Source of the DNA: Psychrilyobacter atlanticus DSM 19335
Lineage (GTDB): Bacteria; Fusobacteriota; Fusobacteriia; Fusobacteriales; Fusobacteriaceae
Direction: 5' to 3'
DNA length: 64,000 nt
Assembly: GCF_000426625.1 (NCBI RefSeq)
Contig: NZ_KE384547.1
Span: 790,986 to 854,985 of the forward strand
Shown: positions 42,141-50,914 of the stretch, piece after piece
How positions within the stretch are numbered: the first letter of the stretch is position 1
How the letters are laid out: the number at the start of each line of letters is the position of its first letter
Notes under the pieces: generated by a model
Seen by the model: the letters and a program-made list of their open reading frames with translations, nothing else
The model's database searches: none
What the model was told of the DNA's origin: nothing
Position numbers and translations under genes: made by a program

Positions 42141-42945
42141 ATATGCTTTAATAGGAAAGAAATTAGGACATAGTTACTCACCTATAATTCATAATATGAT
42201 CTTTGAAAGATTTCAGATAGCTGGAGAATATTCATTGATAGAGGTGCCACGAAATAATATCTTAGAAGTAGTGAAAAAATTAAAATCTGAGGAACTATCT
42301 GGTATAAATATAACTATCCCCTATAAAACAGATATTATAAAATATTTAGATGAAGTATCTGAAGAAGCTGAACAAATAGGAGCAGTTAATACTGTCATTT
42401 CTAAGGGCGGTAAGTTAATCGGGTACAATACAGATTACTATGGATTCAAGATGATAATAACTAAGTTAAAATTAGAAATAAAAAATAAAAAAAACTTTAT
42501 CTGTGGCGCTGGAGGTTCAGCCAGAGCTGTTATTAAATGTTTAGAAGATCTAGGTGGAGAAAATTATTTGGTTACCAGAGATACAGAAAAAGCCAGGATA
42601 AATTTTAAAAGTTTTCAAAATTTAAATATTATTTCTTACAATGAACTACAGTCTATATCTGACAAGAATTTAATAGTTAATTGCACCCCCTGTGGAATGT
42701 ATCCCAATATAGAATGCAGTATATTGGATGAAGAGGAAAAAAAAGAATACCAGGCAGGGATAGACCTTATCTATAACCCTCAGAAAACTAAGTTCTTAGA
42801 GGGATTTAAAATAGATGAAAACGGTCTACTGATGCTGGTAGGACAGGCTGTAAAAGCAGAGGAAATCTGGCAGGAAAGAGATATGTCGGAAGACGACATA
42901 CAAGAAATCTATGAAAAAATAAAGGAATTAATCTATAAGAAATAA
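42130..42945 (+). CDS. aroE: Shikimate dehydrogenase
   Basis: NADP-dependent reduction of dehydroshikimate, 271 residues. The substrate domain holds GHSYSPIIHNMIF and the catalytic lysine in NITIPYKTDI; the nucleotide domain holds CGAGGSARAVIKCLEDLG and VNCTPCGMYP. ATG 42130 is chosen since GAGGTGA lies nine bases ahead, whereas the TTG at 42121 touches that site. It lies out of pathway order, after pheA. Confidence 0.95.
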   Translation: MKNKYALIGKKLGHSYSPIIHNMIFERFQIAGEYSLIEVPRNNILEVVKKLKSEELSGINITIPYKTDIIKYLDEVSEEAEQIGAVNTVISKGGKLIGYNTDYYGFKMIITKLKLEIKNKKNFICGAGGSARAVIKCLEDLGGENYLVTRDTEKARINFKSFQNLNIISYNELQSISDKNLIVNCTPCGMYPNIECSILDEEEKKEYQAGIDLIYNPQKTKFLEGFKIDENGLLMLVGQAVKAEEIWQERDMSEDDIQEIYEKIKELIYKK

Positions 42946-42959
42946 AAAAGGGGGAGAAA

Positions 42960-44195
42960 ATGGGAATATTAGCCAAAAGGTCGAAAGATAAAAATATTAT
43001 AGATACGGTATTTACAATGGTAAAAAAAGCCAGTGATGCTAAAGTTAAGTATGGAGAAGATAATGTAATAGATGTAACAATAGGAGCTCTTTGTGATGAA
43101 AATGGTAAATTTACCATTTTTGATTCTGTAAGTGAAGTATATAAAAATTTGGATAAGATGGACATAGCGCCCTATGCAGAATCATTTATTGGAAACAATG
43201 ACTATCTGAGAGAAATAAAGTCGTGGGTATTAGGGAAACATGAAGAGAAATTCAGTGTAGGAGCTATAGCTACACCTGGGGGATCTGGATCTGTGAGTTC
43301 TACCCTAAAAAATATATTGGACCCGGAAGAAACGCTGCTTATTCCAAATATCGGTTGGGGACCCTATAAGATAATGGCAAAGGAACATGATTTAAAAATA
43401 GAAACCTATGAATTATTCAATGAAAAAGATGAGTTTAATATTGAGAGTTTTAGAAAAAAATCATCTGAGATAATGAAATCTCAGGGGAAAGTGTTGGCTA
43501 TAATAAATGATCCATGTCATAATCCTACAGGTTATTCTATGAGTGGATCTGAATGGGAGAGTATTGTAGAAGTTATGAATGATCTATCTGAAGATGGAAA
43601 CTATATCCTTTTAAACGATATTGCTTATATAGACTATGCTGTAAAAGGATATGAGGAAAGCCGTAAATATATGGAGCGTTTTACAGATCTATCTCCTAAA
43701 AATTTGGTTGTATTCTCATTTAGCTGCTCTAAAACACTTACTAAATATGGACTTCGTGTAGGGGGAAGTGTATTTATCTCAAATGAAGAGAAAAATGTAG
43801 ATGAGTATATGAGAGCTAATGAGTTTACATGTCGTGGGATATGGTCAAATGTTCCCAAGGGTGGAATGAAATTATTTTCAACTATTCAAAGTGACGAAAT
43901 CTTAAGAGATAAATTAACAAAGGAAAGAGATAGTTATGTAAAACTATTGGAGAAAAGATCTAAGATATTTTTAGAGGAAGCTTATGAAGCTGGTTTAGAA
44001 GTTTATCCATATAAAGAAGGGTTTTTCATTACGTTAAAGATTGAGGATAAAAAAATTAGTGAAAGTTTGGAAAAACTGAACCGGGAAAATATATATCCAA
44101 TTCAGGTAGCTCATGGGATAAGGATTGCAATATGCGGAAGTCCCAGTAAAAAATTAGAAGGATTGGCTAAAAAAATTAAAAAAATTATAGGTTAA
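42960..44195 (+). CDS. Class I/II PLP aminotransferase, probable aromatic aminotransferase
   Basis: 411 residues with the fold-type I pattern: INDPCHNPTGYSMS (PLP-contacting asparagine), LLNDIAYIDYAV (aspartate to the pyridine nitrogen), SFSCSKTLTKYGLRVGG (Schiff-base lysine) and GIRIAICG near the end (substrate carboxylate arginine). Its place after pheA, tyrA and aroE makes the last transamination to phenylalanine and tyrosine the natural job. Aspartate-like specificity cannot be excluded from sequence. It ends at a perfect shared terminator. Confidence 0.88.
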   Translation: MGILAKRSKDKNIIDTVFTMVKKASDAKVKYGEDNVIDVTIGALCDENGKFTIFDSVSEVYKNLDKMDIAPYAESFIGNNDYLREIKSWVLGKHEEKFSVGAIATPGGSGSVSSTLKNILDPEETLLIPNIGWGPYKIMAKEHDLKIETYELFNEKDEFNIESFRKKSSEIMKSQGKVLAIINDPCHNPTGYSMSGSEWESIVEVMNDLSEDGNYILLNDIAYIDYAVKGYEESRKYMERFTDLSPKNLVVFSFSCSKTLTKYGLRVGGSVFISNEEKNVDEYMRANEFTCRGIWSNVPKGGMKLFSTIQSDEILRDKLTKERDSYVKLLEKRSKIFLEEAYEAGLEVYPYKEGFFITLKIEDKKISESLEKLNRENIYPIQVAHGIRIAICGSPSKKLEGLAKKIKKIIG

Positions 44196-44201
44196 AAAAA
44201 G

Positions 44202-44238
44202 AAGTTCTCAGTACTGACACCAGTACTGAGAACTTTAT
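44202..44238. terminator. Bidirectional terminator between the aminotransferase gene and xpt
   Basis: AAGTTCTCAGTACTG and CAGTACTGAGAACTT form a perfect 15-bp stem with an ACAC loop and A/T-rich flanks on both sides, serving the convergent genes. Confidence 0.95.
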
Positions 44239-44813
44239 TATTTAATTTCGTTTAATGTAATCTTACCTTTTTCCATTTTTTCAACTATAGCTAGTGATTC
44301 TAGATGAAATCCTTCTTTTAGAAGATTTTTTCTTCCCTCTTTAAATCCTTTTTCAATAACAATCCCTACTCCTACAACAGTTGCTCCACCTTGGTTTACA
44401 ATATCTCTAAGACCTAGGATAGCATTTCCAGCTGATAAAAAATCGTCAATTAGGAGGATATTTTCTCCTTCCTTTATAAATTCTTTAGAAACAGTTAAAT
44501 TGTAATTAGTTTCCTTTGTAAAAGAATATACAGTGGTAGAGTAAAATTTGTCCATAGTAATGGGTTTGTGTTTTTTAGCAAATACCATAGGAACATCTAG
44601 CTCTAAAGCCGTTATCATAGCAGGAGCTATTCCAGAAGCTTCGATAGTTAAAACCTTATCTATCTTTTTACCTTCAAATCTTTTAACAAATTCTTTCCCG
44701 ACTTGATTCATAAGTTTAGGATCTATTTGATGATTAACAAATGAATCAACCTTTAAGATTGAGTCTGATAATGCTAATCCATCTTTTAATATAGTATCGT
44801 GTAATATTTTCAT
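44238..44813 (-). CDS. xpt: Xanthine phosphoribosyltransferase
   Basis: Purine salvage enzyme of 191 residues converting xanthine to XMP. The PRPP loop is ILLIDDFLSAGNAILGL, the N-terminal substrate region VDSFVNHQIDP, and IEASGIAPAM follows the first strand. GGAGG lies ahead of the ATG. A purine riboswitch occupies the leader, the arrangement known for xpt genes. Confidence 0.95.
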   Translation of the reverse strand: MKILHDTILKDGLALSDSILKVDSFVNHQIDPKLMNQVGKEFVKRFEGKKIDKVLTIEASGIAPAMITALELDVPMVFAKKHKPITMDKFYSTTVYSFTKETNYNLTVSKEFIKEGENILLIDDFLSAGNAILGLRDIVNQGGATVVGVGIVIEKGFKEGRKNLLKEGFHLESLAIVEKMEKGKITLNEIK

Positions 44814-44889
44814 AATTAAACCTCCAAAAATGTTTTAAACACCTCATATCGAGTGAAATTATTAAGAAAATATTGATCTTAAAATTACA

Positions 44890-44952
44890 CTCATAGTTAG
44901 CTATTTACGGCAGCTAGTAGAAACTTTCTTCCTTATTAAGAAAATATATGAG
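44890..44952 (-). promoter_or_regulatory. Purine (guanine-type) riboswitch upstream of xpt
   Basis: On the minus strand the three-way-junction pattern is complete: P1 arms CTCATA and TATGAG, the J1/2 TATATT, GTTTCTAC after P2, the CTAGC-TGCCGTAAAT-AGCTA arm and the closing AACTATGAG. The discriminating base before TATG is C, which selects guanine or hypoxanthine over adenine. No simple terminator is obvious between the aptamer and the xpt start about 75 bases on, so the expression platform is unresolved. Confidence 0.93.
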
Positions 44953-45059
44953 AATTGATTTTATCTATATTACCACAAGATTCTCAAAAAAACAAGGATT
45001 TGGAAAATAAAGGATAAAAAAATTAGCTGACCTAGGTCAGCTAATAATAAGAATTCTAA

Positions 45060-46313
45060 TTAATAGATCTCTTTGATATTTTTTGTAGGATGGTTTTCAT
45101 ACTTGATTACTTTACCTTCCCAAGTTCTGATCATAACATAATCAGTTCCACGAGATAACATATATTGAGGCATTAAAGGTGTTTTACCTTGTCCTTTTGG
45201 TGCGTTAACAATATAAGTTGGAATAGCCATTCCAGAAGTGAATCCTCTTAGGTATTCCATGATTTCTAATCCATCGTCGATAGATGTATTGAAGTGTTCA
45301 GTTCCTTGAACATGTTTTGCATGGAAGATATAATAAGGTCTACATCTGATCTTTAATAACTCTTGATTCATAAGTCTCATTACAAATTTATTATTATTTA
45401 TACCATTTAATAGAACAGCCTGGTTTCCTAAAGGAACTCCATTGTTCGCTAATTTCTCACATGCAGCTTTAGCTTCAGGAGTAATCTCCTTTGGATGGTT
45501 GAAATGTGTGTTTAAATAGATAGGGTGATATTTGCTTATCATATTAACTAGCTCATCTGTGATTCTTTGTGGCATAGTAACAGGTGTTCTACTACCTAAT
45601 CTGATAATTTCTACATGGGGAATAGTTCTAAGTTCAGCTAAGATCCACTCTAATCTAGAATCAGATAGTGCTAAAACATCTCCTCCAGTAAGTAAAACAT
45701 CTCTAACCTCAGGGTTATTTCTGATGTATTCAATTGATTCTAAAAGATCTTTATCGTGGGTAGCATTGTCACTCTCACCGATATTTCTTCTTCTTTGACA
45801 ATGTCTACAATACATTGCACATTCATTAGTTGTATTTATGATAAGTCTGTCTGGATATCTTCTAGTAATACTTCCAGCAGGGTTAGTATGTTCCTCTCCC
45901 ATGGGATCAGCATCTCCAGAATTATTATCTAATTCAATAGATGCAGGAATACTAAGTAATCTAATAGGATCATATTTATCCTTTGGATCTAATAGACAAG
46001 CATAGTATGGTGAAATTGCCCATCTATATTTATCTCCTACACTTTGAATTTCTTTTTTTTCTTCTTCAGTCAAATCTAAGATAAGACTTAAAGTTTTAAC
46101 GTCAGTAATTCTATTTGAAAGTTGCCATTTAAAATCATTCCATTCCTTTTCAGTAGCACCAAAATGCTTTAAAAGGATCGCTTTTGAAACTTCAAATTGT
46201 TTCCTTACGCCTTTAGTCATACCAGTTGGTATATCCTCTCTTGCTATTAAATAATCGTTTATAGTACCTTTAAGTTCTTTAGCCCTATCTAGGGAAATTT
46301 CTCTACCAGTCAA
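45060..46313 (-). CDS. eam: Glutamate 2,3-aminomutase (KamA paralogue)
   Basis: Radical SAM and PLP enzyme of 417 residues. The cluster cysteines are C165-x3-C169-x2-C172 (CAMYCRHC). The rest matches lysine 2,3-aminomutase closely, but the two aspartates that hold the lysine side-chain amine there are replaced: FHAKHVQG has lysine (K333) and IVNAPKGQGK has asparagine (N370). This Lys/Asn pair is the signature reported for clostridial glutamate 2,3-aminomutase, which makes beta-glutamate, an osmolyte. TTG start after TAGGAGG. It is monocistronic, with its own consensus promoter and lying apart from the lysine cluster. Confidence 0.87.
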   Translation of the reverse strand: MTGREISLDRAKELKGTINDYLIAREDIPTGMTKGVRKQFEVSKAILLKHFGATEKEWNDFKWQLSNRITDVKTLSLILDLTEEEKKEIQSVGDKYRWAISPYYACLLDPKDKYDPIRLLSIPASIELDNNSGDADPMGEEHTNPAGSITRRYPDRLIINTTNECAMYCRHCQRRRNIGESDNATHDKDLLESIEYIRNNPEVRDVLLTGGDVLALSDSRLEWILAELRTIPHVEIIRLGSRTPVTMPQRITDELVNMISKYHPIYLNTHFNHPKEITPEAKAACEKLANNGVPLGNQAVLLNGINNNKFVMRLMNQELLKIRCRPYYIFHAKHVQGTEHFNTSIDDGLEIMEYLRGFTSGMAIPTYIVNAPKGQGKTPLMPQYMLSRGTDYVMIRTWEGKVIKYENHPTKNIKEIY

Positions 46314-46351
46314 AATATCAGCCTCCTAAAATTTTATATTATGTACATTAC

Positions 46352-46380
46352 ATTATACGCATATAGTTATAGTGTGTCAA
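46352..46380 (-). promoter_or_regulatory. Perfect consensus sigma70 promoter for the aminomutase gene
   Basis: TTGACA, exactly 17 bases, TATAAT on the minus strand, about 40 bases before the start codon. It is the only full-consensus promoter I found in the window. Confidence 0.9.
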
Positions 46381-46545
46381 ATTTTAATAAATGAAATAAA
46401 TGGTAGATATATTTATTTATTGATATTTTATATATTTTTATTGATAAAACTAATAGTATAAAAGATTAAAAAGGAAAAATTCGAAAAAAGAAGAAAATTA
46501 ATATAAGTGATTTTGATTTATAGCAATTAATGGGAGGAATTATAG

Positions 46546-47199
46546 ATGAATACTGAATATTTAATGGAGATAAGGGAAGTGTATAAAAGAATAAAACCTT
46601 TAATTGAAGCTAGGATAGACGGATATAAGTCAATCTGGTTTAATGGAAATAATGAAGATGTACATGTGGAGCTTGCTTTCTGTATTTTAACACCCCAGTC
46701 TAAGGCTAGAGGAGCGGAAAAAGCAATAGATGGGATGCGGAATGCTGGTGTTTTTTGGACTGGGATAGAGGATGATTTGATACCGTATCTAAATGTAGTA
46801 AGATTTAAAAATACCAAAGCAAAAAACCTGGTTATCCTTCGTGAATTTATGAAAGATGAAGAGGGAAGAATAATCACTAAAACGTTGGTCGATAAGATGG
46901 GAGATGTATTTGAAAAAAGAATTTGGCTGGTAAAAAATATTAAGGGAATAGGATATAAAGAAGCCAGTCATTTCCTGAGAAACATAGGATTTGGGGATGA
47001 AATAGCGATCTTAGACAGGCATATATTGAAAAATATAATGAGGTTAGAAGTGATAGATGAAATTCCTAAAACTATAACTCCTAAAAAGTATTTAGAGATA
47101 GAGAAAAAAATTGAAAAATACTGCCGGGAGATAGAGATTCCTATGGATCATTTTGATCTATTGCTGTGGTATTTAGAAGCTGGAGAAGTATTTAAATGA
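46546..47199 (+). CDS. ogg: N-glycosylase/DNA lyase, Ogg2 type
   Basis: Base-excision repair enzyme of 217 residues that removes 8-oxoguanine and nicks the strand. HhH-GPD features are visible: FCILTPQSKARGAEKAI, the hairpin NIKGIGYKEASHFLRNIG with the catalytic lysine, and AILDRHILKNIM with the catalytic aspartate. The Ogg2 class is mainly archaeal and also occurs in some anaerobic bacteria such as Fusobacteria and Thermotogae. It diverges from the aminomutase gene with 230 bases between them. Confidence 0.9.
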   Translation: MNTEYLMEIREVYKRIKPLIEARIDGYKSIWFNGNNEDVHVELAFCILTPQSKARGAEKAIDGMRNAGVFWTGIEDDLIPYLNVVRFKNTKAKNLVILREFMKDEEGRIITKTLVDKMGDVFEKRIWLVKNIKGIGYKEASHFLRNIGFGDEIAILDRHILKNIMRLEVIDEIPKTITPKKYLEIEKKIEKYCREIEIPMDHFDLLLWYLEAGEVFK

Positions 47200-47232
47200 T
47201 GAAAAAAAATTAATTTAAAAGCTTCTGTATAA

Positions 47233-47261
47233 TTGAGTAAAGTAAAGTATTGTGATACAAT
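47233..47261 (+). promoter_or_regulatory. Promoter for miaB
   Basis: TTGAGT, 17 bases, TACAAT with an extended TGA just ahead of the -10. Confidence 0.75.
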
Positions 47262-47309
47262 ATTAAGTGCTTAAATTGTATGTAAGAAACGCTAGATGGA
47301 GGAAGATAA

Positions 47310-48638
47310 ATGACAAAGAAAAAAGCTACAATTATAACATATGGTTGTCAAATGAATGTTAATGAGACAGCTAAGATGAAAAAGTTATTAGAGGGAAATG
47401 GATATGAAATGACTGATGACATTCACAATACAGATGCTGTATTTTTAAATACATGTACTGTAAGAGGTGGAGCAGCAGGTAGAATAGAGGGAAAACTAGG
47501 GAATTTAAAAACTATAAAAAATGCTAGAAAGACTAAGATGATAATAGGAGTAACAGGTTGTGTAGCTCAAGAAGAAAAGGAACACATACTAGAAAGAGCA
47601 CCCCATGTGGATATAGTTATTGGTAATCAAAACATAGCAAAATTACCAGAAATCATGGAAAAAATACTAAAGGGAGAGGTAGTGCATGCAGTATTAACTG
47701 ATAAAGAAGATGAGTTACCTCCTAGGATAGATGCTAACTTTGGAGATGGAATTTCAGCTTCTGTAGCTATAAACTATGGTTGTAATAATTTTTGTACATA
47801 TTGTATAGTTCCGTATGTAAGAGGTCGTGAAAGATCGGTTCCTATGGAAGATATAGTAAATGATGTTAGAAAATATGTGGAAAAAGGGTATAAGGATATC
47901 TTGTTATTAGGACAAAATGTAAATTCTTATGGAAAAGATTTTGAGAACAACCATGAAATTAATTTTGCTAAATTATTAGACGAAATTTGTAAAATAGAGG
48001 GAGAATACTGGATTAGATATGTATCACCTCATCCAAAGGACCTAACTTTAGATGTTTTAGAAGTAGCTGCTAAAAATCCAGAAAAAATAGCTAGAAATAT
48101 GCATCTGCCAGTTCAATCAGGATCGACTAAGATGTTGAAAGCCATGAATAGAAAGTATAGCAAGGAAGATTATTTGAACTTAGTAGACAGGATAAAGACC
48201 GCATTACCAGATATCTCACTTACTACAGACATCATAGTAGGGTTTCCTGGAGAGACAGAGGAAGATTTTTTAGATACTATGGATTTAATTAAACAGGTTA
48301 AGTATGAAAATGCCTATATGTTTATGTATTCCATAAGAGAGGGGACTCCAGCAGCAACTATGGAAGGGCAGATTTCAGAGGAAATAAAAAAATCAAGATT
48401 ACAAAGACTGATGGATGTTCAAAATGAGAATGCAAAGGAATGTAGTTTGAGTTATATAGGTAAAACTGTAAAAGTTTTAGTAGAAGGTACCAGTCATAGA
48501 AACGAGAAAAAGATGACAGGAAGGATAAGTGCAAATAAAGTAGTTATCTTTGAAGGTGATAGTTCTTTAAAGGGAACCTTTGTAGATGTTAAAATTGTAA
48601 CAGCAAAAACATGGACTTTGTACGGAGAGTTAGCATAA
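47310..48638 (+). CDS. miaB: tRNA-2-methylthio-N6-dimethylallyladenosine synthase
   Basis: Adds the methylthio group to i6A37 of tRNAs reading U-starting codons. 442 residues in the order expected: UPF0004 domain with YGCQMNVNE, LNTCTVR and VTGCVAQEE (second cluster), radical SAM domain with CNNFCTYC, and a C-terminal TRAM domain (IGKTVKVLVEG). GGAGG precedes the start. It is followed within 16 bases by the exchanger and rho genes, so these are one transcript. Confidence 0.96.
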   Translation: MTKKKATIITYGCQMNVNETAKMKKLLEGNGYEMTDDIHNTDAVFLNTCTVRGGAAGRIEGKLGNLKTIKNARKTKMIIGVTGCVAQEEKEHILERAPHVDIVIGNQNIAKLPEIMEKILKGEVVHAVLTDKEDELPPRIDANFGDGISASVAINYGCNNFCTYCIVPYVRGRERSVPMEDIVNDVRKYVEKGYKDILLLGQNVNSYGKDFENNHEINFAKLLDEICKIEGEYWIRYVSPHPKDLTLDVLEVAAKNPEKIARNMHLPVQSGSTKMLKAMNRKYSKEDYLNLVDRIKTALPDISLTTDIIVGFPGETEEDFLDTMDLIKQVKYENAYMFMYSIREGTPAATMEGQISEEIKKSRLQRLMDVQNENAKECSLSYIGKTVKVLVEGTSHRNEKKMTGRISANKVVIFEGDSSLKGTFVDVKIVTAKTWTLYGELA

Positions 48639-48653
48639 AATAGAGGTGATAAG

Positions 48654-49664
48654 ATGTTGTACATATTAATCTTTGCAGTATTAGCAGGATTTATAATAGT
48701 AGTTGGAAAAAAATTAAGTTTATATGGGGATACCATAGGAGACTTGATGGGGATAGAGAAATCCTGGATAGGAATAGTTATGTTAGCGGCAGTAACTTCC
48801 CTGCCAGAGATGGTTACAAGTATTAGTGCTACTCTCATGGGAAATCCTCAAATGGCAATATCAAATATATTTGGAAGTAATCTGTTTAATATATTTGTAG
48901 TATTTATAGTTGATATATTTGTCTTAAGGTCTACTTCTTTTTCATCTAAGGTAAGCAGTAAAAACTTTATGGCTGGGTTTTGGGCTATAATTTTAACATT
49001 GATATTTTTACTGGGATTTTTATTCCCAACAGAAGGAATAATGAATATCAGTTTATTTTCATTGATGATCTTAGGAGTTTATTTTATAGCTATGAAATCT
49101 ATCTATATCTATGAACATCAGCAAAATGATGAATTTAGTGAAAAATTAGAGGAAGAGGTAAAGGAGTTTCATGAGATAGAAGAGGGTGGAATTACACTTC
49201 CCCAGGCAAAAAAAGGATTTATGATAAATGCATTTTTTGTAGTTGTTTTAGGAACAGGCCTCAGTTTTGTAGGAGATAAAATTGCCAGTACACCATTCTT
49301 TGGAATTGAACTGGGAGAATCTTTTGTAGGGCTTATATTAATAGCTCTTGCAACATCTTTACCGGAATTAACCGTAAGTATTGAAGCGATTAAATTAAAG
49401 TCATATGATATGGCTGCTGGAAATTTATTGGGAAGTAATATATTTAATATAATGATTATATTTATTACAGACCTATTTCTAAGAGATAACAATATATATC
49501 AATCATTGGGTGGATTTCACAAGATGACGGCTATATTTTCTATGTTGATACTTTTAGTATTTATGATGGGTGTTATGTTTGAAAAGAAAAAAAGAAGATA
49601 TGATACATATATTATTGGATTGGTTTATTTTGTAGCGATGTATATACTATATATAAAAAGGTGA
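48654..49664 (+). CDS. CaCA family sodium/calcium exchanger
   Basis: Inner-membrane antiporter of 336 residues with ten hydrophobic segments in two inverted halves. Each half carries an alpha repeat: AAVTSLPEMVTSISA with SNIFGSNLFNIF, and ALATSLPELTVSIEA with GNLLGSNIFNIM, where the glutamates bind the cation. Substrate could be calcium, or potassium as in related YrbG proteins. It overlaps the rho start region. Confidence 0.92.
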   Translation: MLYILIFAVLAGFIIVVGKKLSLYGDTIGDLMGIEKSWIGIVMLAAVTSLPEMVTSISATLMGNPQMAISNIFGSNLFNIFVVFIVDIFVLRSTSFSSKVSSKNFMAGFWAIILTLIFLLGFLFPTEGIMNISLFSLMILGVYFIAMKSIYIYEHQQNDEFSEKLEEEVKEFHEIEEGGITLPQAKKGFMINAFFVVVLGTGLSFVGDKIASTPFFGIELGESFVGLILIALATSLPELTVSIEAIKLKSYDMAAGNLLGSNIFNIMIIFITDLFLRDNNIYQSLGGFHKMTAIFSMLILLVFMMGVMFEKKKRRYDTYIIGLVYFVAMYILYIKR

Positions 49665-49666
49665 TG

Positions 49667-50914
49667 ATGAATTTGGTAGATTTAAGCGGGTTACTCCTTT
49701 CGGAATTAAGGGAGATAGCTAAAAAATTAAATATAGATAAATCTTATGATTATAAAAAATTGGAATTGATTGAAAAGATAGGTGAATATGTAAGATCAAG
49801 TGAAGGACATACTATAGCTTGGGGTAAGATTGAAGTATTTGCTGATGGATATGGTTTTCTACGTGAAACCAATGTGCAAAAAGATGTATATATATCTTCT
49901 ACACAGATAAGAAAATTTAAAGTTAGAAATGGTGATATAGTTTTAGGCGAAGCCAGAGTACCGGTAGGAACAGAAAAAAACTATGCCATGAGAAAGATAC
50001 TTTTAATAAATGGAGATAACTTAGAAAAAGCAGAAAATCGTGTACCTTTTGATGAGTTGACACCTGCATATCCAGATGAAAAGATCGTTTTAGGTGGACA
50101 GGGAGATGTATCAGGAAGGATTATTGATCTGATTGCACCACTTGGAAAAGGACAGAGAGGTCTTATTGTAGCACCTCCTAAAGCCGGTAAAACAATGTTA
50201 ATAAGTAATATAGCTAACAGTATAATAAAGAATAACAAAGGTTTAGAAGTATGGATATTACTCATAGATGAAAGACCTGAAGAAGTAACAGATATAAAGG
50301 AAACAGTTTGTGGTGCTAAAGTCTTTTCATCTACCTTTGATGAAGATCCTAAAAACCATATTAAAGTAACCGAGATGGTTTTAGATAAAGCCAAAAGAAT
50401 ATTAGAGGATGGGAAGGATATTGTAATATTGATGGATTCAATAACAAGACTTGCAAGAGCCTATAATATTGTGATACCATCTAGTGGTAAACTTATATCT
50501 GGTGGAATAGATCCAACAGCTCTATATTACCCAAAGAAATTTTTTGGATCAGCAAGAAACATTCGTGGTGGTGGAAGTTTGACCATTTTAGCTACAGCTT
50601 TGGTAGATACTGGAAGCCGGATGGATGATGTTATTTTTGAGGAATTTAAAGGTACTGGAAATATGGATATCCATCTAGACAGAACTTTAGCTGAATTAAG
50701 AATATATCCAGCGATAGATATAAAAAGGTCAGGAACAAGAAAAGAGGAGTTATTGATTGAAGATGATAAACTCTCAACAATTTGGAAAATTCGTAGATAT
50801 CTCAGTAAACTCAGTTCAGCTGAGGGTTCTAAACAACTAATAGATACTATAAGAAAAACAAAAACTAACGAAGATTTATTAAACTATTATTCGAAAGGAG
50901 AAGCGAAAAATTGA
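49667..50914 (+). CDS. rho: Transcription termination factor Rho
   Basis: Hexameric RNA helicase that ends untranslated transcripts. 415 residues: an N-terminal helical domain (LSELREIAKKLNI), a cold-shock RNA-binding domain (KIEVFADGYGFLRE), and a RecA-like ATPase with Walker A GLIVAPPKAGKTML, Walker B VILMDSITRLARAYN and the Q-loop and R-loop segments. It lacks the long N-terminal insertion seen in some phyla. Two further starts (49661 GTG, 49664 ATG) are in frame; AAAGGTG supports this region. Its stop overlaps the next gene. Confidence 0.96.
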   Translation: MNLVDLSGLLLSELREIAKKLNIDKSYDYKKLELIEKIGEYVRSSEGHTIAWGKIEVFADGYGFLRETNVQKDVYISSTQIRKFKVRNGDIVLGEARVPVGTEKNYAMRKILLINGDNLEKAENRVPFDELTPAYPDEKIVLGGQGDVSGRIIDLIAPLGKGQRGLIVAPPKAGKTMLISNIANSIIKNNKGLEVWILLIDERPEEVTDIKETVCGAKVFSSTFDEDPKNHIKVTEMVLDKAKRILEDGKDIVILMDSITRLARAYNIVIPSSGKLISGGIDPTALYYPKKFFGSARNIRGGGSLTILATALVDTGSRMDDVIFEEFKGTGNMDIHLDRTLAELRIYPAIDIKRSGTRKEELLIEDDKLSTIWKIRRYLSKLSSAEGSKQLIDTIRKTKTNEDLLNYYSKGEAKN

